DNA of 64,000 nucleotides from CBDCGS01 sp965216915 (GTDB lineage Bacteria; Pseudomonadota; Alphaproteobacteria; UBA828): assembly GCA_965216915.1 (NCBI GenBank), contig CBDCGS010000011.1, positions 558,001 to 622,000 of the forward strand, read 5' to 3'. The position numbers were made by a program, and so were the translations under genes. Below, piece by piece: positions 51,332 through 59,976 of this stretch (the stretch's first letter is position 1; each line of letters begins with the position of its first letter). The notes under the pieces were generated by a model. It was not told where the DNA came from. It was given only the letters and a program-made list of their open reading frames with translations, and did no database searches.

Positions 51332-52024
51332 ATGGATTATCCCAACCCCGGCCGTTACGCGAACGCCGCGTTCAGCCCGCTGGAGGACGCCGCGGTCACC
51401 TGGCTCGACGGCTTCTACTCGCTTGAGCATCTGGTCGCGACGCGGATGTGGGCGATGAAGATCTGCCCCGAGGCCTCACCCGAGATCAAGTTCGCTGCCC
51501 TCGTGCATGATGCGGAGCGTCACTTTCCGGGCGGCCCGTCCAGCACCCCGAGCAACGGCTTCGACGATCCGGACTATCTTTTCGCCCATTCGACTCGCTC
51601 GGCCGATTTCGTCGAGGCGTGGCTGCGCGAACGTTCCCCGCCGCCCGACGAGGCGTTTATCCGCAACGTGCGGCGCCTGGTCCTCCGCCACGAGATCGGC
51701 GGCGGCTGGGATGCCGATTTCGTGCAAGCGGCCGATTCGCTTTCGTTCCTCGAGACCTTGGACTGGCTGACCGTGGACTGGGTGCGGAGCGGCCGTTACT
51801 CCATCGCGGAGGCGCGCGAGAAGCTCGATTTCACCGTCGAGCGCATCCGCCCGTCGATTGCCATCGCGGCTGCGCTTCCCCTCTACGAGAGCGCGGTGCG
51901 CGCGCTCGAGGCCGCACAGGATACGACGATGGACCTGGCACAGCGCCGAAAGATGGCGAGCAGCCGCCGCTTCCTGATGGGTCTCCCGCTCGACCCAGAC
52001 CTCGATCCCGCGCCCGAAGACTAG
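51332..52024 (+). CDS. HD-domain phosphohydrolase-like protein
   Basis: The 230-residue protein has the HD-type metal pattern: His in SLEHLVATRMW, the HD pair in LVHDAERHF, a later His in VLRHEIGGGW, and Asp in ADSLSFLETLDW. It starts 3 bp after the Mo-subunit stop and ends 11 bp before the GntR gene. I know of no assigned role in pyridine degradation. HD enzymes commonly remove phosphate from small molecules. Since the cluster also has a substrate-phosphorylating dikinase, it may hydrolyse a phosphorylated intermediate. This is a hypothesis. Confidence 0.75.
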   Translation: MDYPNPGRYANAAFSPLEDAAVTWLDGFYSLEHLVATRMWAMKICPEASPEIKFAALVHDAERHFPGGPSSTPSNGFDDPDYLFAHSTRSADFVEAWLRERSPPPDEAFIRNVRRLVLRHEIGGGWDADFVQAADSLSFLETLDWLTVDWVRSGRYSIAEAREKLDFTVERIRPSIAIAAALPLYESAVRALEAAQDTTMDLAQRRKMASSRRFLMGLPLDPDLDPAPED

Positions 52025-52035
52025 CGAGACGTCCT

Positions 52036-52761
52036 ATGTCCGATCTCCTGGGAGACCTCGTCAACGGCCCCATGGCGACGCGCACCAGCGAAGGCATCGC
52101 GCACGTTCTTCGCAAGGCGATCCTCGGCGGCTTGCTCGTACCAGGGCAGGAGCTGCCCGAGCGCCGGCTCGCCGACGAGCTTGCGGTGAGCCGCACGCCG
52201 ATCCGCGAGGCGCTCTTCACACTCGGCGGCGAAGGGCTGGTGGATCTCATCCCCAATCAGTGCGCGCGCGTGCGACCCGTCACGCCCTGCGACATCGAGC
52301 AGATCTATACGCTGCGGCGGCTTCTCGAGGGCCACTCCGCGCGCCGGGCCGCGGAGCATGGCGATCGCGCGATGATCCGCGACGCGGCAAGCGCGCTCGC
52401 CGCAGAGCAGCGGCTTGGGCCGGATGCCAGCGCGCAGGAGCAGGCGCAGGCCGATTTCGCCTTTCATGAAGCCGTGGCGGCCGCGGCCGGAAGTCAACTT
52501 CTCTTGACGGTCGACCGCCACGTCTGGGCGGTCACGATCACGCACCGCTCGCGCTACAAGTACGGGCCGGCGCATGAGAAGCGCGTGCGGCGACAGCACG
52601 GCGCGATCCTGAAGGCGATCGAGGCCGGCGACGGCGATGCGGCGGAGGCGCTGATGGCAGCCCATATCACGGAATCGGCCGAGATCGCGATGAAGCACTT
52701 CCGCGACCATCGCCCGGCGGATGATGCACCACCGCCGTCAAAGGAGCAGGCCTATGGATGA
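52036..52761 (+). CDS. GntR-family (FCD) transcriptional regulator
   Basis: The 241-residue protein has an N-terminal winged helix (GIAHVLRKAILGGLLVPGQE, then ELAVSRTPIREALFTLGGEG) and a C-terminal FCD ligand domain (IYTLRRLLEGHSARRAA, FHEAVAAAAGSQLL, HGAILKAIEAGD). The FCD metal-site histidines appear in FHEA, in QHGAI and in AHITES. It likely represses the cluster through the tandem GGTATACC palindrome at 42893-42914. Ligand probably the heterocycle or an intermediate. It overlaps the pirin gene by 8 bp. Confidence 0.9.
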   Translation: MSDLLGDLVNGPMATRTSEGIAHVLRKAILGGLLVPGQELPERRLADELAVSRTPIREALFTLGGEGLVDLIPNQCARVRPVTPCDIEQIYTLRRLLEGHSARRAAEHGDRAMIRDAASALAAEQRLGPDASAQEQAQADFAFHEAVAAAAGSQLLLTVDRHVWAVTITHRSRYKYGPAHEKRVRRQHGAILKAIEAGDGDAAEALMAAHITESAEIAMKHFRDHRPADDAPPPSKEQAYG

Positions 52762-53608
52762 CTCACCCATCGCCCTGCGCGAGGTTGCACGACAGGCCGC
52801 CGGCGTGCCCGCATCCGACGGCGACGGCGTCAGGCTGACCCGCATCATCGGCTCGCCCGAGGTCGATATGATCGACCCCTTCCTCCTTTTGGATTCGTTC
52901 GAGTCGGATCGGCCCGACGACTATTTCGGCGGCTTCCCGGACCATCCGCACCGCGGCTTCGAGACGGTGACCTACCTGCTCGCGGGGCGCATGCGCCACA
53001 AGGATAGCGCCGGCCATGAGGGCGTGATCGAGCCCGGCGGCGTGCAATGGATGACCGCCGGGCGCGGCATCGTCCACTCCGAGATGCCCGAGCAGGAGGA
53101 CGGCCTGCTCAGGGGATTTCAGCTTTGGGTGAACCTGCCGGCGCGCGAAAAGATGACCGCGCCCGGCTACCAGGAATACCCGGCGGCGGCTATACCGAGC
53201 GAAAACCCGACGCCGGGCTGCACCGTGAAGGCCATCGCCGGTCGTACCGATCGCGGAACCCTGGGACCGGTGACGAACGATTGGACCGCGCCACTCTACC
53301 TCGATGTGGCGCTTAGTGCCGACGCGCGCTTCGAACAACACATCCCGGCATCGCACGGAGCGTTCGTCCATGTGTTCGACGGCGCCGTTCGGGTCGGTGC
53401 CGGCGCCGACGCACTTGAGGCCGGGACACTCGGCATCCTCGGCCCGGGGACGCGCGTGGCTCTCGCGGGCGCCGCTGAGCGAAGCCGCTGCCTGGTCGTC
53501 GCCGGCCGGCAGCTCAACGAACCGGTCGCGCGTGCGGGCCCGTTCGTGATGAGCACACGCGACGAGGTCCTTCAGGCCTTCCACGACTACCAGCACGGTC
53601 GATTTTAA
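52754..53608 (+). CDS. Pirin-family protein
   Basis: The 284-residue bicupin matches pirin: DPFLLLDSFESDRPDDYFGG, FPDHPHRGFETVTYLLAG with the metal-binding histidines, GEMPHRDS-like motif replaced by MRHKDSAGHEG, and GGVQWMTAGRGIVHSEMP. Pirins are Fe-dependent and some act as quercetinases or redox sensors. ATG 52754 with AAGGAG upstream is chosen. The gene ends the plus-strand cluster and overlaps the GntR gene. A role in the heterocycle pathway is not established. Confidence 0.92.
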   Translation: MDDSPIALREVARQAAGVPASDGDGVRLTRIIGSPEVDMIDPFLLLDSFESDRPDDYFGGFPDHPHRGFETVTYLLAGRMRHKDSAGHEGVIEPGGVQWMTAGRGIVHSEMPEQEDGLLRGFQLWVNLPAREKMTAPGYQEYPAAAIPSENPTPGCTVKAIAGRTDRGTLGPVTNDWTAPLYLDVALSADARFEQHIPASHGAFVHVFDGAVRVGAGADALEAGTLGILGPGTRVALAGAAERSRCLVVAGRQLNEPVARAGPFVMSTRDEVLQAFHDYQHGRF

Positions 53609-53684
53609 CGCGCCAACGCGTGACCTCGGGCCGCGTGGGGCTTGTCGCCTACCGAGCGTGTCTCGCACCTCGCCCGGTGCCGGC

Positions 53685-54761
53685 TCAGCCCGTCGGCACG
53701 CGCCGCATGAAGACGTCGTGCTGGGCCATGCAGCGGGCAATGAGATCGCTTTGCTCGCGGGTCCACGCGATGGTGCGGCGCAGACCCTCCTCGAGCGGCA
53801 CCGAAGCAGAAAAGCCGAGCGCGTCCTTGGACTTGCTGGGGTCGCCAAAGCGGCGTCCCGAATTGTCCCAATCCCGCGCGGGGCGAAGGTCGACCGGCGT
53901 GGCGTTCGCGGTGAGGCGGTTGATCGTCTCGGCGAGATCGCGAATGGTCGTCTCAACGCCTGAGGCCAGGTTGTAGGCCTCGCCCGCGTCGCCGTGGAGC
54001 GCACACCGCATGAGGCCCTCGACCAAATCGGCGACATAGATGAAGTCGCGGCTCGCCTGCCCGCCATTGTCGAGCGGGAGCGCCTCACCCGCCAACGACT
54101 TCCAGACGAAGGTCGGCGTCACGTTGCGCCACACCGTGTGCGGCGTCCCTCGCCAACGTCCAGCCCCCAAGATCTCGCGCGGGCCGTAGACGTTCTGAAA
54201 GCGGGCGCGGACGAAGGGCATCCCCCCGCGCCGAAAGAAGTAGTTGCCGTAGAGCTCGCCGATCAGCTTGGACATGGAATAGGGGCTATCGTGGAAGAGC
54301 GTGATCGGCGCGTCCTCCGATGTCGCCGCCGGCTCGTCCCAGGTCTTGGCCGCGACCGCGCAGCCCGCCGCCGCGTAGACGACCTTTTGCGGCGCGGTGT
54401 TCTCACTCAGCCAATGAAACAGCTTGAGCGAGGTGATCGTGTTGTTCTCGTGATCGGCGAAGGGGTCGGCGATCGACGACTGATTGCCATGATAGCAAGC
54501 CAGATGGAACACGTGGTCGAGATCACCGGGCAGCCTCTCCAGCACGCGCTCATCGGCGATGGAGCCGAGCACGAATTCAACGGCATCGTGAACCGGGACA
54601 TTGGCGATGTCGGCGGAGAGCAGGTTGTCGACGATGGTGATCTTGGCAGGCCGGTGCGCGAGCAGCGCCTCGACCAGATTGGCACCGACGAACCCCGCCC
54701 CGCCAACGACGAGAACCCGCGTCCCGCGGAACGCGTCTCCATCCAGGGCTTTCGGTGTCAT
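53685..54761 (-). CDS. NAD-dependent sugar-nucleotide epimerase/dehydratase
   Basis: The 358-residue protein is an extended short-chain dehydrogenase: VLVVGGAGFVGANLVEALL, the catalytic SPYSMSKLIGE with YxxxK (Tyr-Ser-Met-Ser-Lys), and DFIYVADLVEGLM. It acts on a nucleotide sugar as epimerase or 4,6-dehydratase. The frame is open far upstream over the glycosyltransferase gene; ATG 54761 is the natural start. It is the last gene of a polysaccharide operon on the minus strand. Confidence 0.9.
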   Translation of the reverse strand: MTPKALDGDAFRGTRVLVVGGAGFVGANLVEALLAHRPAKITIVDNLLSADIANVPVHDAVEFVLGSIADERVLERLPGDLDHVFHLACYHGNQSSIADPFADHENNTITSLKLFHWLSENTAPQKVVYAAAGCAVAAKTWDEPAATSEDAPITLFHDSPYSMSKLIGELYGNYFFRRGGMPFVRARFQNVYGPREILGAGRWRGTPHTVWRNVTPTFVWKSLAGEALPLDNGGQASRDFIYVADLVEGLMRCALHGDAGEAYNLASGVETTIRDLAETINRLTANATPVDLRPARDWDNSGRRFGDPSKSKDALGFSASVPLEEGLRRTIAWTREQSDLIARCMAQHDVFMRRVPTG

Positions 54762-54769
54762 GGCCAGCT

Positions 54770-56155
54770 CTAACGCCGGAACTCGCGCTTGAGCCGTGCG
54801 AGCCTGTGATAGAGCTCGCGCAGCATCGCGCGCACGCGCACCGCGATCGGCCTGGGTACGTAGACGAGACAGGCGTCGAGCACCTTCACGCCCCGCACCA
54901 CCGCGCGATGGCGGGCCGCTCGCCACCGCTGCCGGCGCGCCGCGCGCCGCTCCAGCCTGCGGTATTCCGCTTCGGAGTAAGGCGATCGCGACGAGGCCAT
55001 TTCCGGCTGAAAGCGTTCGCGAATCGCCGTGTCGAACTGGGCGACCATGGCACGAAAGGAGTTTTCCGGGTTGAGCGCGACCTCGTTGTACGCGCGATCG
55101 ATGATCTCTTGCGCGCGCCGGGGGTCGCGCAGCACGGCCACCACCTCGTCCATGTTGCTGTGGTCCCGCTTCAACGGCACATAGTGCCGCCACGCCTCGA
55201 GACGGCCCGAATAGTGCCCCTCGTAGCCGATCATGAGCGTGCGCAAGCTCGCCGCCTCGAAGCAGCGCGGCGAGACGATGTTCATCATGATCCGGCCGTC
55301 CTGGTCCTTGAAGTAGAGCTCGCGGAGCTCGTCGAAGGTGGCCTCCGGGTCGCGCAGCATATGCGCCTCGACGTTGCGCTGAATATCGCCGCTGAAATCG
55401 CACACGCCGGAGCCGCTTTCCGTGCAGAGCACGGCCTTGCTGTTGGTGAGGAAATCGATCCAGTCTTCGCCGTAGATCCGGTCGGCCTCACGCGTCGAGA
55501 TGTCGCACGCAAGTCCATAGCGCGGTGCGTCCGCCAAGATCTTATCGGCGATGATCGATTTCTCCTGTGCATGGCTGCCGAGCCACGCGGGCAACCGGCG
55601 TGCCCTATAGCCAATGTCGATCGTGCGCTTTTCATAAGGCCGCACGGGCAGTGCGTTCAAGTCCTCATCGACATAGCCGGCGAGAACGGTCTCGCGGCGC
55701 ACATTCGGGAGAGCGGCCGGCGAATATACCAGGTCGATGATATCGGGCGAGGCGAGACCGAACAGCACATGCACGCCCATGGAGCGGAGCGCGGCGCATG
55801 TGTCGTTGATAAAGCGGTAATCGTCTTGCACGAAGGCGAGCTTGATGCCGGGAAAGCGCGCGATACGCCGACGCAGCGCGGGCTCGATGTAGGAATCGTG
55901 ACAAGCGATCAACGAGTAATGGATGATGATGCCGTCAAACCGATCCAGGTAAACGCCGGGCGGAAGGCGTCCCATCATCGAGGCGACCCGCACATTGTGC
56001 CGCGAAAAATCCGCGATGGCGTTGATGTGCTCGACGATGGTCGCCGCCGTGCCGTCGTGAAACTCGCACAGCAACAGAAGATTGAGGGGACGCACGGTGT
56101 CGGGCACGCTCTGCGACGCTGGAGTGTCGGTCCGCGCGAGGTTCGAAGCAGACAT
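54770..56155 (-). CDS. Glycosyltransferase (GT-B, CgeB-like)
   Basis: The 461-residue protein looks like a GT-B glycosyltransferase: LNLLLLCEFHDGTAATIVEH starts the N-terminal Rossmann domain, and VSPRCFEAASLRTLMIGYEG and YSGRLEAWRHYVPLKRDHSN belong to the C-terminal sugar-nucleotide site, as in CgeB-type enzymes. The C-terminal 60 residues are very basic. It lies in the Wzm/Wzt operon, 8 bp after the methyltransferase gene. It should extend or decorate a surface polysaccharide. Confidence 0.78.
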   Translation of the reverse strand: MSASNLARTDTPASQSVPDTVRPLNLLLLCEFHDGTAATIVEHINAIADFSRHNVRVASMMGRLPPGVYLDRFDGIIIHYSLIACHDSYIEPALRRRIARFPGIKLAFVQDDYRFINDTCAALRSMGVHVLFGLASPDIIDLVYSPAALPNVRRETVLAGYVDEDLNALPVRPYEKRTIDIGYRARRLPAWLGSHAQEKSIIADKILADAPRYGLACDISTREADRIYGEDWIDFLTNSKAVLCTESGSGVCDFSGDIQRNVEAHMLRDPEATFDELRELYFKDQDGRIMMNIVSPRCFEAASLRTLMIGYEGHYSGRLEAWRHYVPLKRDHSNMDEVVAVLRDPRRAQEIIDRAYNEVALNPENSFRAMVAQFDTAIRERFQPEMASSRSPYSEAEYRRLERRAARRQRWRAARHRAVVRGVKVLDACLVYVPRPIAVRVRAMLRELYHRLARLKREFRR

Positions 56156-56163
56156 CGCGAGAT

Positions 56164-56931
56164 CTAGGAGGCGCGCTTACGCAGCAGCAGACCGCGAATC
56201 CTCGAGAATGTCTCAAGCTCGGTGGTCGGCAGTGCCCGGACGATGGGCATGATCTTGAGGTGGAAATCAGACGGTCCGACAGCGTTCTCAGGCCCGACCA
56301 ACGCCGGATAAACCACGCGCGTGAGGACATCGAACAAGCCGAGGTGAAACTCCTCCTCGATGTCGAAATGCGCCTCGATCGTCGGGAGCAGCTCGGCTTT
56401 TTCGCTATAGAAATTGATCGCCGCCGGCGACAGAGGTGCGAGCTCGCTTCGCATCCGCAGGTCGTTCAGGGCGTCGAACCCATCCTTGAAGCCCTCGACC
56501 AGTACGAGCTTGCCCTCAGGCCTGAGCAGCGACGCCATGGTCTCGACAGCCGTGATTTGCTCCGAAAGGTCGCGGAGATTGATCAACACCCGAACGCACA
56601 CGATGGCATCGTAGGGCCCGTCGGTCTCGGTCGGGCTTAGGATGTTGTCGTGGAAAAAGCGGTTGTTCTTCTCGCCGTAGGCCTGCTTCGCGGCCGCGAT
56701 CATGTTCTCCGCATAGTCGAACGCGTCGACATGGCCCGCCCGCTCGCGCAGCATTTGCGTCACATGGCCGTTGCCGCAGCCGACCTCCAAGATCTTCGTG
56801 CCTGGCTCGACCGCATCGATGATGAAGTCGAGCTCGAGATCACGCTGAACGGTATCGGCGATGTTGACCTTTTCCGCCTCGGCCACGCTGAGCGCGCGCT
56901 TGTTCCAATGAAGGTCGGTGGCAGATTTCAT
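56164..56931 (-). CDS. SAM-dependent methyltransferase
   Basis: The 255-residue protein has motif I ILEVGCGNGHVTQML (48-62), motif II AIVCVRVLINLRDLSEQ and the post-motif LRPEGKLVLVEGF. Residues 1-40 and the C-terminal 90 residues lack known domains. ATG 56931 has GGAGG 8 nt upstream; a TTG two codons earlier is too close to it. Being beside a Wzt with an extended C-terminus, it may methylate a sugar or chain end. The acceptor is unknown. Confidence 0.88.
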   Translation of the reverse strand: MKSATDLHWNKRALSVAEAEKVNIADTVQRDLELDFIIDAVEPGTKILEVGCGNGHVTQMLRERAGHVDAFDYAENMIAAAKQAYGEKNNRFFHDNILSPTETDGPYDAIVCVRVLINLRDLSEQITAVETMASLLRPEGKLVLVEGFKDGFDALNDLRMRSELAPLSPAAINFYSEKAELLPTIEAHFDIEEEFHLGLFDVLTRVVYPALVGPENAVGPSDFHLKIMPIVRALPTTELETFSRIRGLLLRKRAS

Positions 56932-56933
56932 CG

Positions 56934-57650
56934 TCAATTCCTCCGCTTCTCCGCATCAATGCTGGCGACGGCCTCCTCCAGGGGTGGAAGAATGGCTTTC
57001 GCGTAGATCTTGTGGCCCGCAACGCTCAGGTGAAGCTCATCCGGGTATGGCAACAGCAGCGATGCCAGGTCCTTCTTTGCGTGGGGCGCGAACGCGCGCT
57101 CGATGTCGCAGAGCGTCACCCCGGTTTCCGCCGCCACCTCGCGTACAAGCTCGTTGTACCGTAACCGCCGCTCCTCCAGGCTCTCGCCGGAGAGCAACAC
57201 TTTATGCCGCAATGTCGGGTGATTGGTCGAGAGGATCACGCGCTGCGCGCCGAAGCGGCGTGCCCGGGCGATCATCTCTGTCAGGTTGGCGCGATAGGCT
57301 GCCTCGCTCACGCGAGGCAGGCCGCGATCGGTGACCCAGCAATTGCAATCGTTGAGGCCAAACTGCAATGTCATGATGTCGGGCGTCGCCGCCTGGACAT
57401 CGCGCGGGAAACGCTCGAGCCCTTGGCGCGTCGTCTCTCCCGAGATGCCGCAATTGACGAAGGCGAGGTTGGTGGCTGTCCGCAGATAGGAGCGGGTCAA
57501 CTTGCTCGACACGATATCCGACCAGCGGTGCGGCGGGTCGACATACTGTCCGAACGTGATCGAATCGCCCATGAAAACGGTGTAGATCGCGACAGGCACC
57601 GGCTTGCCCGACCGTGCGCGCGTGCTTCGTTGTTTTTTCGCGTCCGTCAT
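56934..57650 (-). CDS. SGNH/GDSL-family hydrolase or acyl-esterase
   Basis: The 238-residue protein has block I FMGDSITFG with the catalytic Ser30, block III FGLNDCNCW, and block V DELHLSVAGHKIYAKAI with Asp and His. The Gly/Asn oxyanion residues are present. It probably removes or transfers acyl groups on a sugar or lipid. No signal peptide is clear, which suggests cytoplasmic action before export. It overlaps the second methyltransferase gene by 4 bp. Confidence 0.88.
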   Translation of the reverse strand: MTDAKKQRSTRARSGKPVPVAIYTVFMGDSITFGQYVDPPHRWSDIVSSKLTRSYLRTATNLAFVNCGISGETTRQGLERFPRDVQAATPDIMTLQFGLNDCNCWVTDRGLPRVSEAAYRANLTEMIARARRFGAQRVILSTNHPTLRHKVLLSGESLEERRLRYNELVREVAAETGVTLCDIERAFAPHAKKDLASLLLPYPDELHLSVAGHKIYAKAILPPLEEAVASIDAEKRRN

Positions 57651-58573
57651 TGCAACCGTTCCAGTGTGAAGCCGCCGCCGGTGCTGACCTTGATCGTCGA
57701 AACCTTTCGAGCCGCAACGACGGCGGAGACCGGCGGCATGAAGGGGAACGTGAGCCATTTTGGCATCATCATGGCATCCGCCGGGTTGCCGCGCCGCTCA
57801 ACGTAGCGGACGAAGCGAAAGTAGGTTTGGTACAGCAACGGATGGCTCGTCCAGACGCGACGGGGCCTGCCCACGAACTGGCCGTCGAGCCGAAAACCCT
57901 CGACCTTGAAGCCGGCGGCTCGCAGCGCATCTTTGAGCAGGGCGCGGTTATAGGTCCGCAAGTGGACGAATTGGTGCTTACAGCCGACATGCGGCGAATA
58001 GGGCATCAAGTCTTCACGGTAGGGCACGCGAATATAGGTACGGCCGCCCGGTTTCAAGGCCCGATTGACGCAATAGAGGAACGATCCGACGTTCAGCACG
58101 TGCTCCATCACGTCGGTTGACACGATCACGTCGAAGGCATCGCGGAACGGCAGGTTCTCGGCGTCCGCGAGGATCGCCCGGACCCGCGGAGAGCCGGCCA
58201 GCACCTTCAGGTAGGCGGCCGAAATATCAACGGCGGTGACGGTGGCCGCCTCGCTTTCGCACAAGCGACGGGTCAAGATGCCGCGGCCGCACCCCAGGTC
58301 GCACACCTCGAGGCCGCGCACGCTCCCCACCAACTGCATCATCTTCGTCGCGCAGTTTTCGACGTAGCGAAGCTCTTGGATGGGCGAGTCGAGGTCGAGT
58401 TCCGCTATGCCCTCGTAGTTTGCGAAATAGCGCGCCGCCACCTCGTTCTCGAGATGGTTGCGGCGCAAGCGCACTTCGACACCATCATGCTCTTGCCCCC
58501 GCCAACCGCATGCGGCGCAGAGGAACGAGTCGGGTGCCGGCATCGGCGCCTGGCAGTCAGGACAAATGAGCAT
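57647..58573 (-). CDS. Methyltransferase with N-terminal zinc ribbon
   Basis: The 308-residue protein starts with a zinc ribbon (Cys4, Cys7, Cys19, Cys22) and has a class I SAM fold: motif I CDLGCGRGILTRRL (91-104), AVDISAAYLKVL, and VIVSTDVMEHVLNVGSFL, with a C-terminal extension. Such methyltransferases occur in capsule and lipopolysaccharide clusters. The ATG shares one base with the wzt stop (TGATG). It may methylate the growing glycan, possibly as a terminator that the exporter recognises. Confidence 0.85.
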   Translation of the reverse strand: MLICPDCQAPMPAPDSFLCAACGWRGQEHDGVEVRLRRNHLENEVAARYFANYEGIAELDLDSPIQELRYVENCATKMMQLVGSVRGLEVCDLGCGRGILTRRLCESEAATVTAVDISAAYLKVLAGSPRVRAILADAENLPFRDAFDVIVSTDVMEHVLNVGSFLYCVNRALKPGGRTYIRVPYREDLMPYSPHVGCKHQFVHLRTYNRALLKDALRAAGFKVEGFRLDGQFVGRPRRVWTSHPLLYQTYFRFVRYVERRGNPADAMMMPKWLTFPFMPPVSAVVAARKVSTIKVSTGGGFTLERLQ

Positions 58574-59976
58574 CAGCGGTGGTCGGTCGCCGCTTGCCAC
58601 TCGACCTCCGGCATCAATAACGAAGGATCGGCGGGGTCGGAGGTGACGACCTGAAACTCGAACGCCCGGCCCAAGAGGTCATAGGGCACCGCCTCGTCGA
58701 GCTTGAGGAGATCGAGTCGCTTATAGACCGCCGCCGAAAAGACATACTTGCCATTGCCCAGCTCAAACATCGGAAAACGCAGAACCACACGTTTGCGGTC
58801 GGCCTTTCGCGCGGTGAAGCGGTCGGTGTCGGAGCTAAGCCGGGACACGAGGCGCCCGTCCTCGGCGAAGATCACAACCACGTAACGGCATTCGAAGGTG
58901 CCGTCGACCTCGGCCTCGATGATCATCTCGAAGTCGACCCGCTCACGGGCCCGTACCTCCCACGTCGCCGTCCCCTCCGAGTCGTAGATGCGGACGGACC
59001 GGATCTTGAGTCCCTCCACGCCGGGCCAACGTGACGCCGCCTCGGTGCTGCCATCAGCGAGAGCGCCCGAGTCCACGTCGCTCGAGCGGCCGAGCACATC
59101 CTCGAGCAGTTGCGCCCGCATCATGTCGTTGCCGAGGATGGAGCCCGACCCGTCCGTCGCCTTTGCCTCGAGCGATTCGTGCTCGAGACGGCGCGAGAAC
59201 TCCTCATAGGCACGCACCACCGGCAACGCCGGACCGTCCATCACCACCGCCCCATCCTCGAGCCAGATGGCCCGCTCGCAGAACTGCAGAACCTGTTCCA
59301 TGCTGTGCGATACCAGGATCAGCGTGCAGCCCGAGCCGGTGAGCGCCTTCACCCGAAGCGCCGACTTGGCGGTGAAATAAGCGTCGCCGGCCCCGAGCAC
59401 CTCATCGATCAGCAAGATATCGGGATGGATCGCGGTTGCCGCGGCAAATTGCAGGCGGGTTCGCATGCCCATCGAATAGGTCTTGAAGGGCTGGTGCAGG
59501 AATTCTCCGAGCTCCACGAACTCGACGATCTCGGAGATGGCGTCATCGAGCGCATTCTGCGGCAGCCCATTGTACAGCAGCGCCGATCGCAGATTCTCAT
59601 AGCCGGTGAACTCCGGGTAGAAGCCGAGACCCGTATGCAACAAGGCTTGCACCTCGCCGTTGACCTCGACGTGCCCGCTGGTCGCTTGGAAATTGTCGTT
59701 GAAGAGCTTGAGCAAGGTCGATTTGCCGGCGCCGTTGCGCCCGACGATGCCCAATCGCTCGCCCTTGCGCAGCTCGAAGCTCACACCTTTGAGCGCAGAA
59801 TAGAAGCGCACCGTTCTGCGCCGCCAAAAGCGCAGCACGCCGAGCCCCATGATGTCGAGCGCCTGTTCGGTCAGGCTGTTGTAGAGCCGATAGGTCTTCA
59901 CGAGGTCGGAGACCCTGATGACGACCGGCGCATCGGGTGCGATGGGCGGGGCGGCCCGGGCGGGCAAGGCGCTCAT
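58573..59976 (-). CDS. wzt: Polysaccharide exporter ATPase with C-terminal recognition domain (Wzt-like)
   Basis: The 467-residue ATPase has Walker A VGRNGAGKST (78-87), signature YSMGMRTRLQFAAATAIHPD, Walker B ILLIDEVLGAGD and switch VSHSMEQV. After about residue 270 a long extra domain rich in beta patterns follows (VRIYDSEGTATWEVRARERV, ECRYVVVIFAEDGRL), as in Wzt proteins that bind chain ends. It forms an exporter with the adjacent Wzm-like permease (4-bp overlap). The two methyltransferases next door fit a capped-chain recognition system. Confidence 0.92.
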   Translation of the reverse strand: MSALPARAAPPIAPDAPVVIRVSDLVKTYRLYNSLTEQALDIMGLGVLRFWRRRTVRFYSALKGVSFELRKGERLGIVGRNGAGKSTLLKLFNDNFQATSGHVEVNGEVQALLHTGLGFYPEFTGYENLRSALLYNGLPQNALDDAISEIVEFVELGEFLHQPFKTYSMGMRTRLQFAAATAIHPDILLIDEVLGAGDAYFTAKSALRVKALTGSGCTLILVSHSMEQVLQFCERAIWLEDGAVVMDGPALPVVRAYEEFSRRLEHESLEAKATDGSGSILGNDMMRAQLLEDVLGRSSDVDSGALADGSTEAASRWPGVEGLKIRSVRIYDSEGTATWEVRARERVDFEMIIEAEVDGTFECRYVVVIFAEDGRLVSRLSSDTDRFTARKADRKRVVLRFPMFELGNGKYVFSAAVYKRLDLLKLDEAVPYDLLGRAFEFQVVTSDPADPSLLMPEVEWQAATDHR

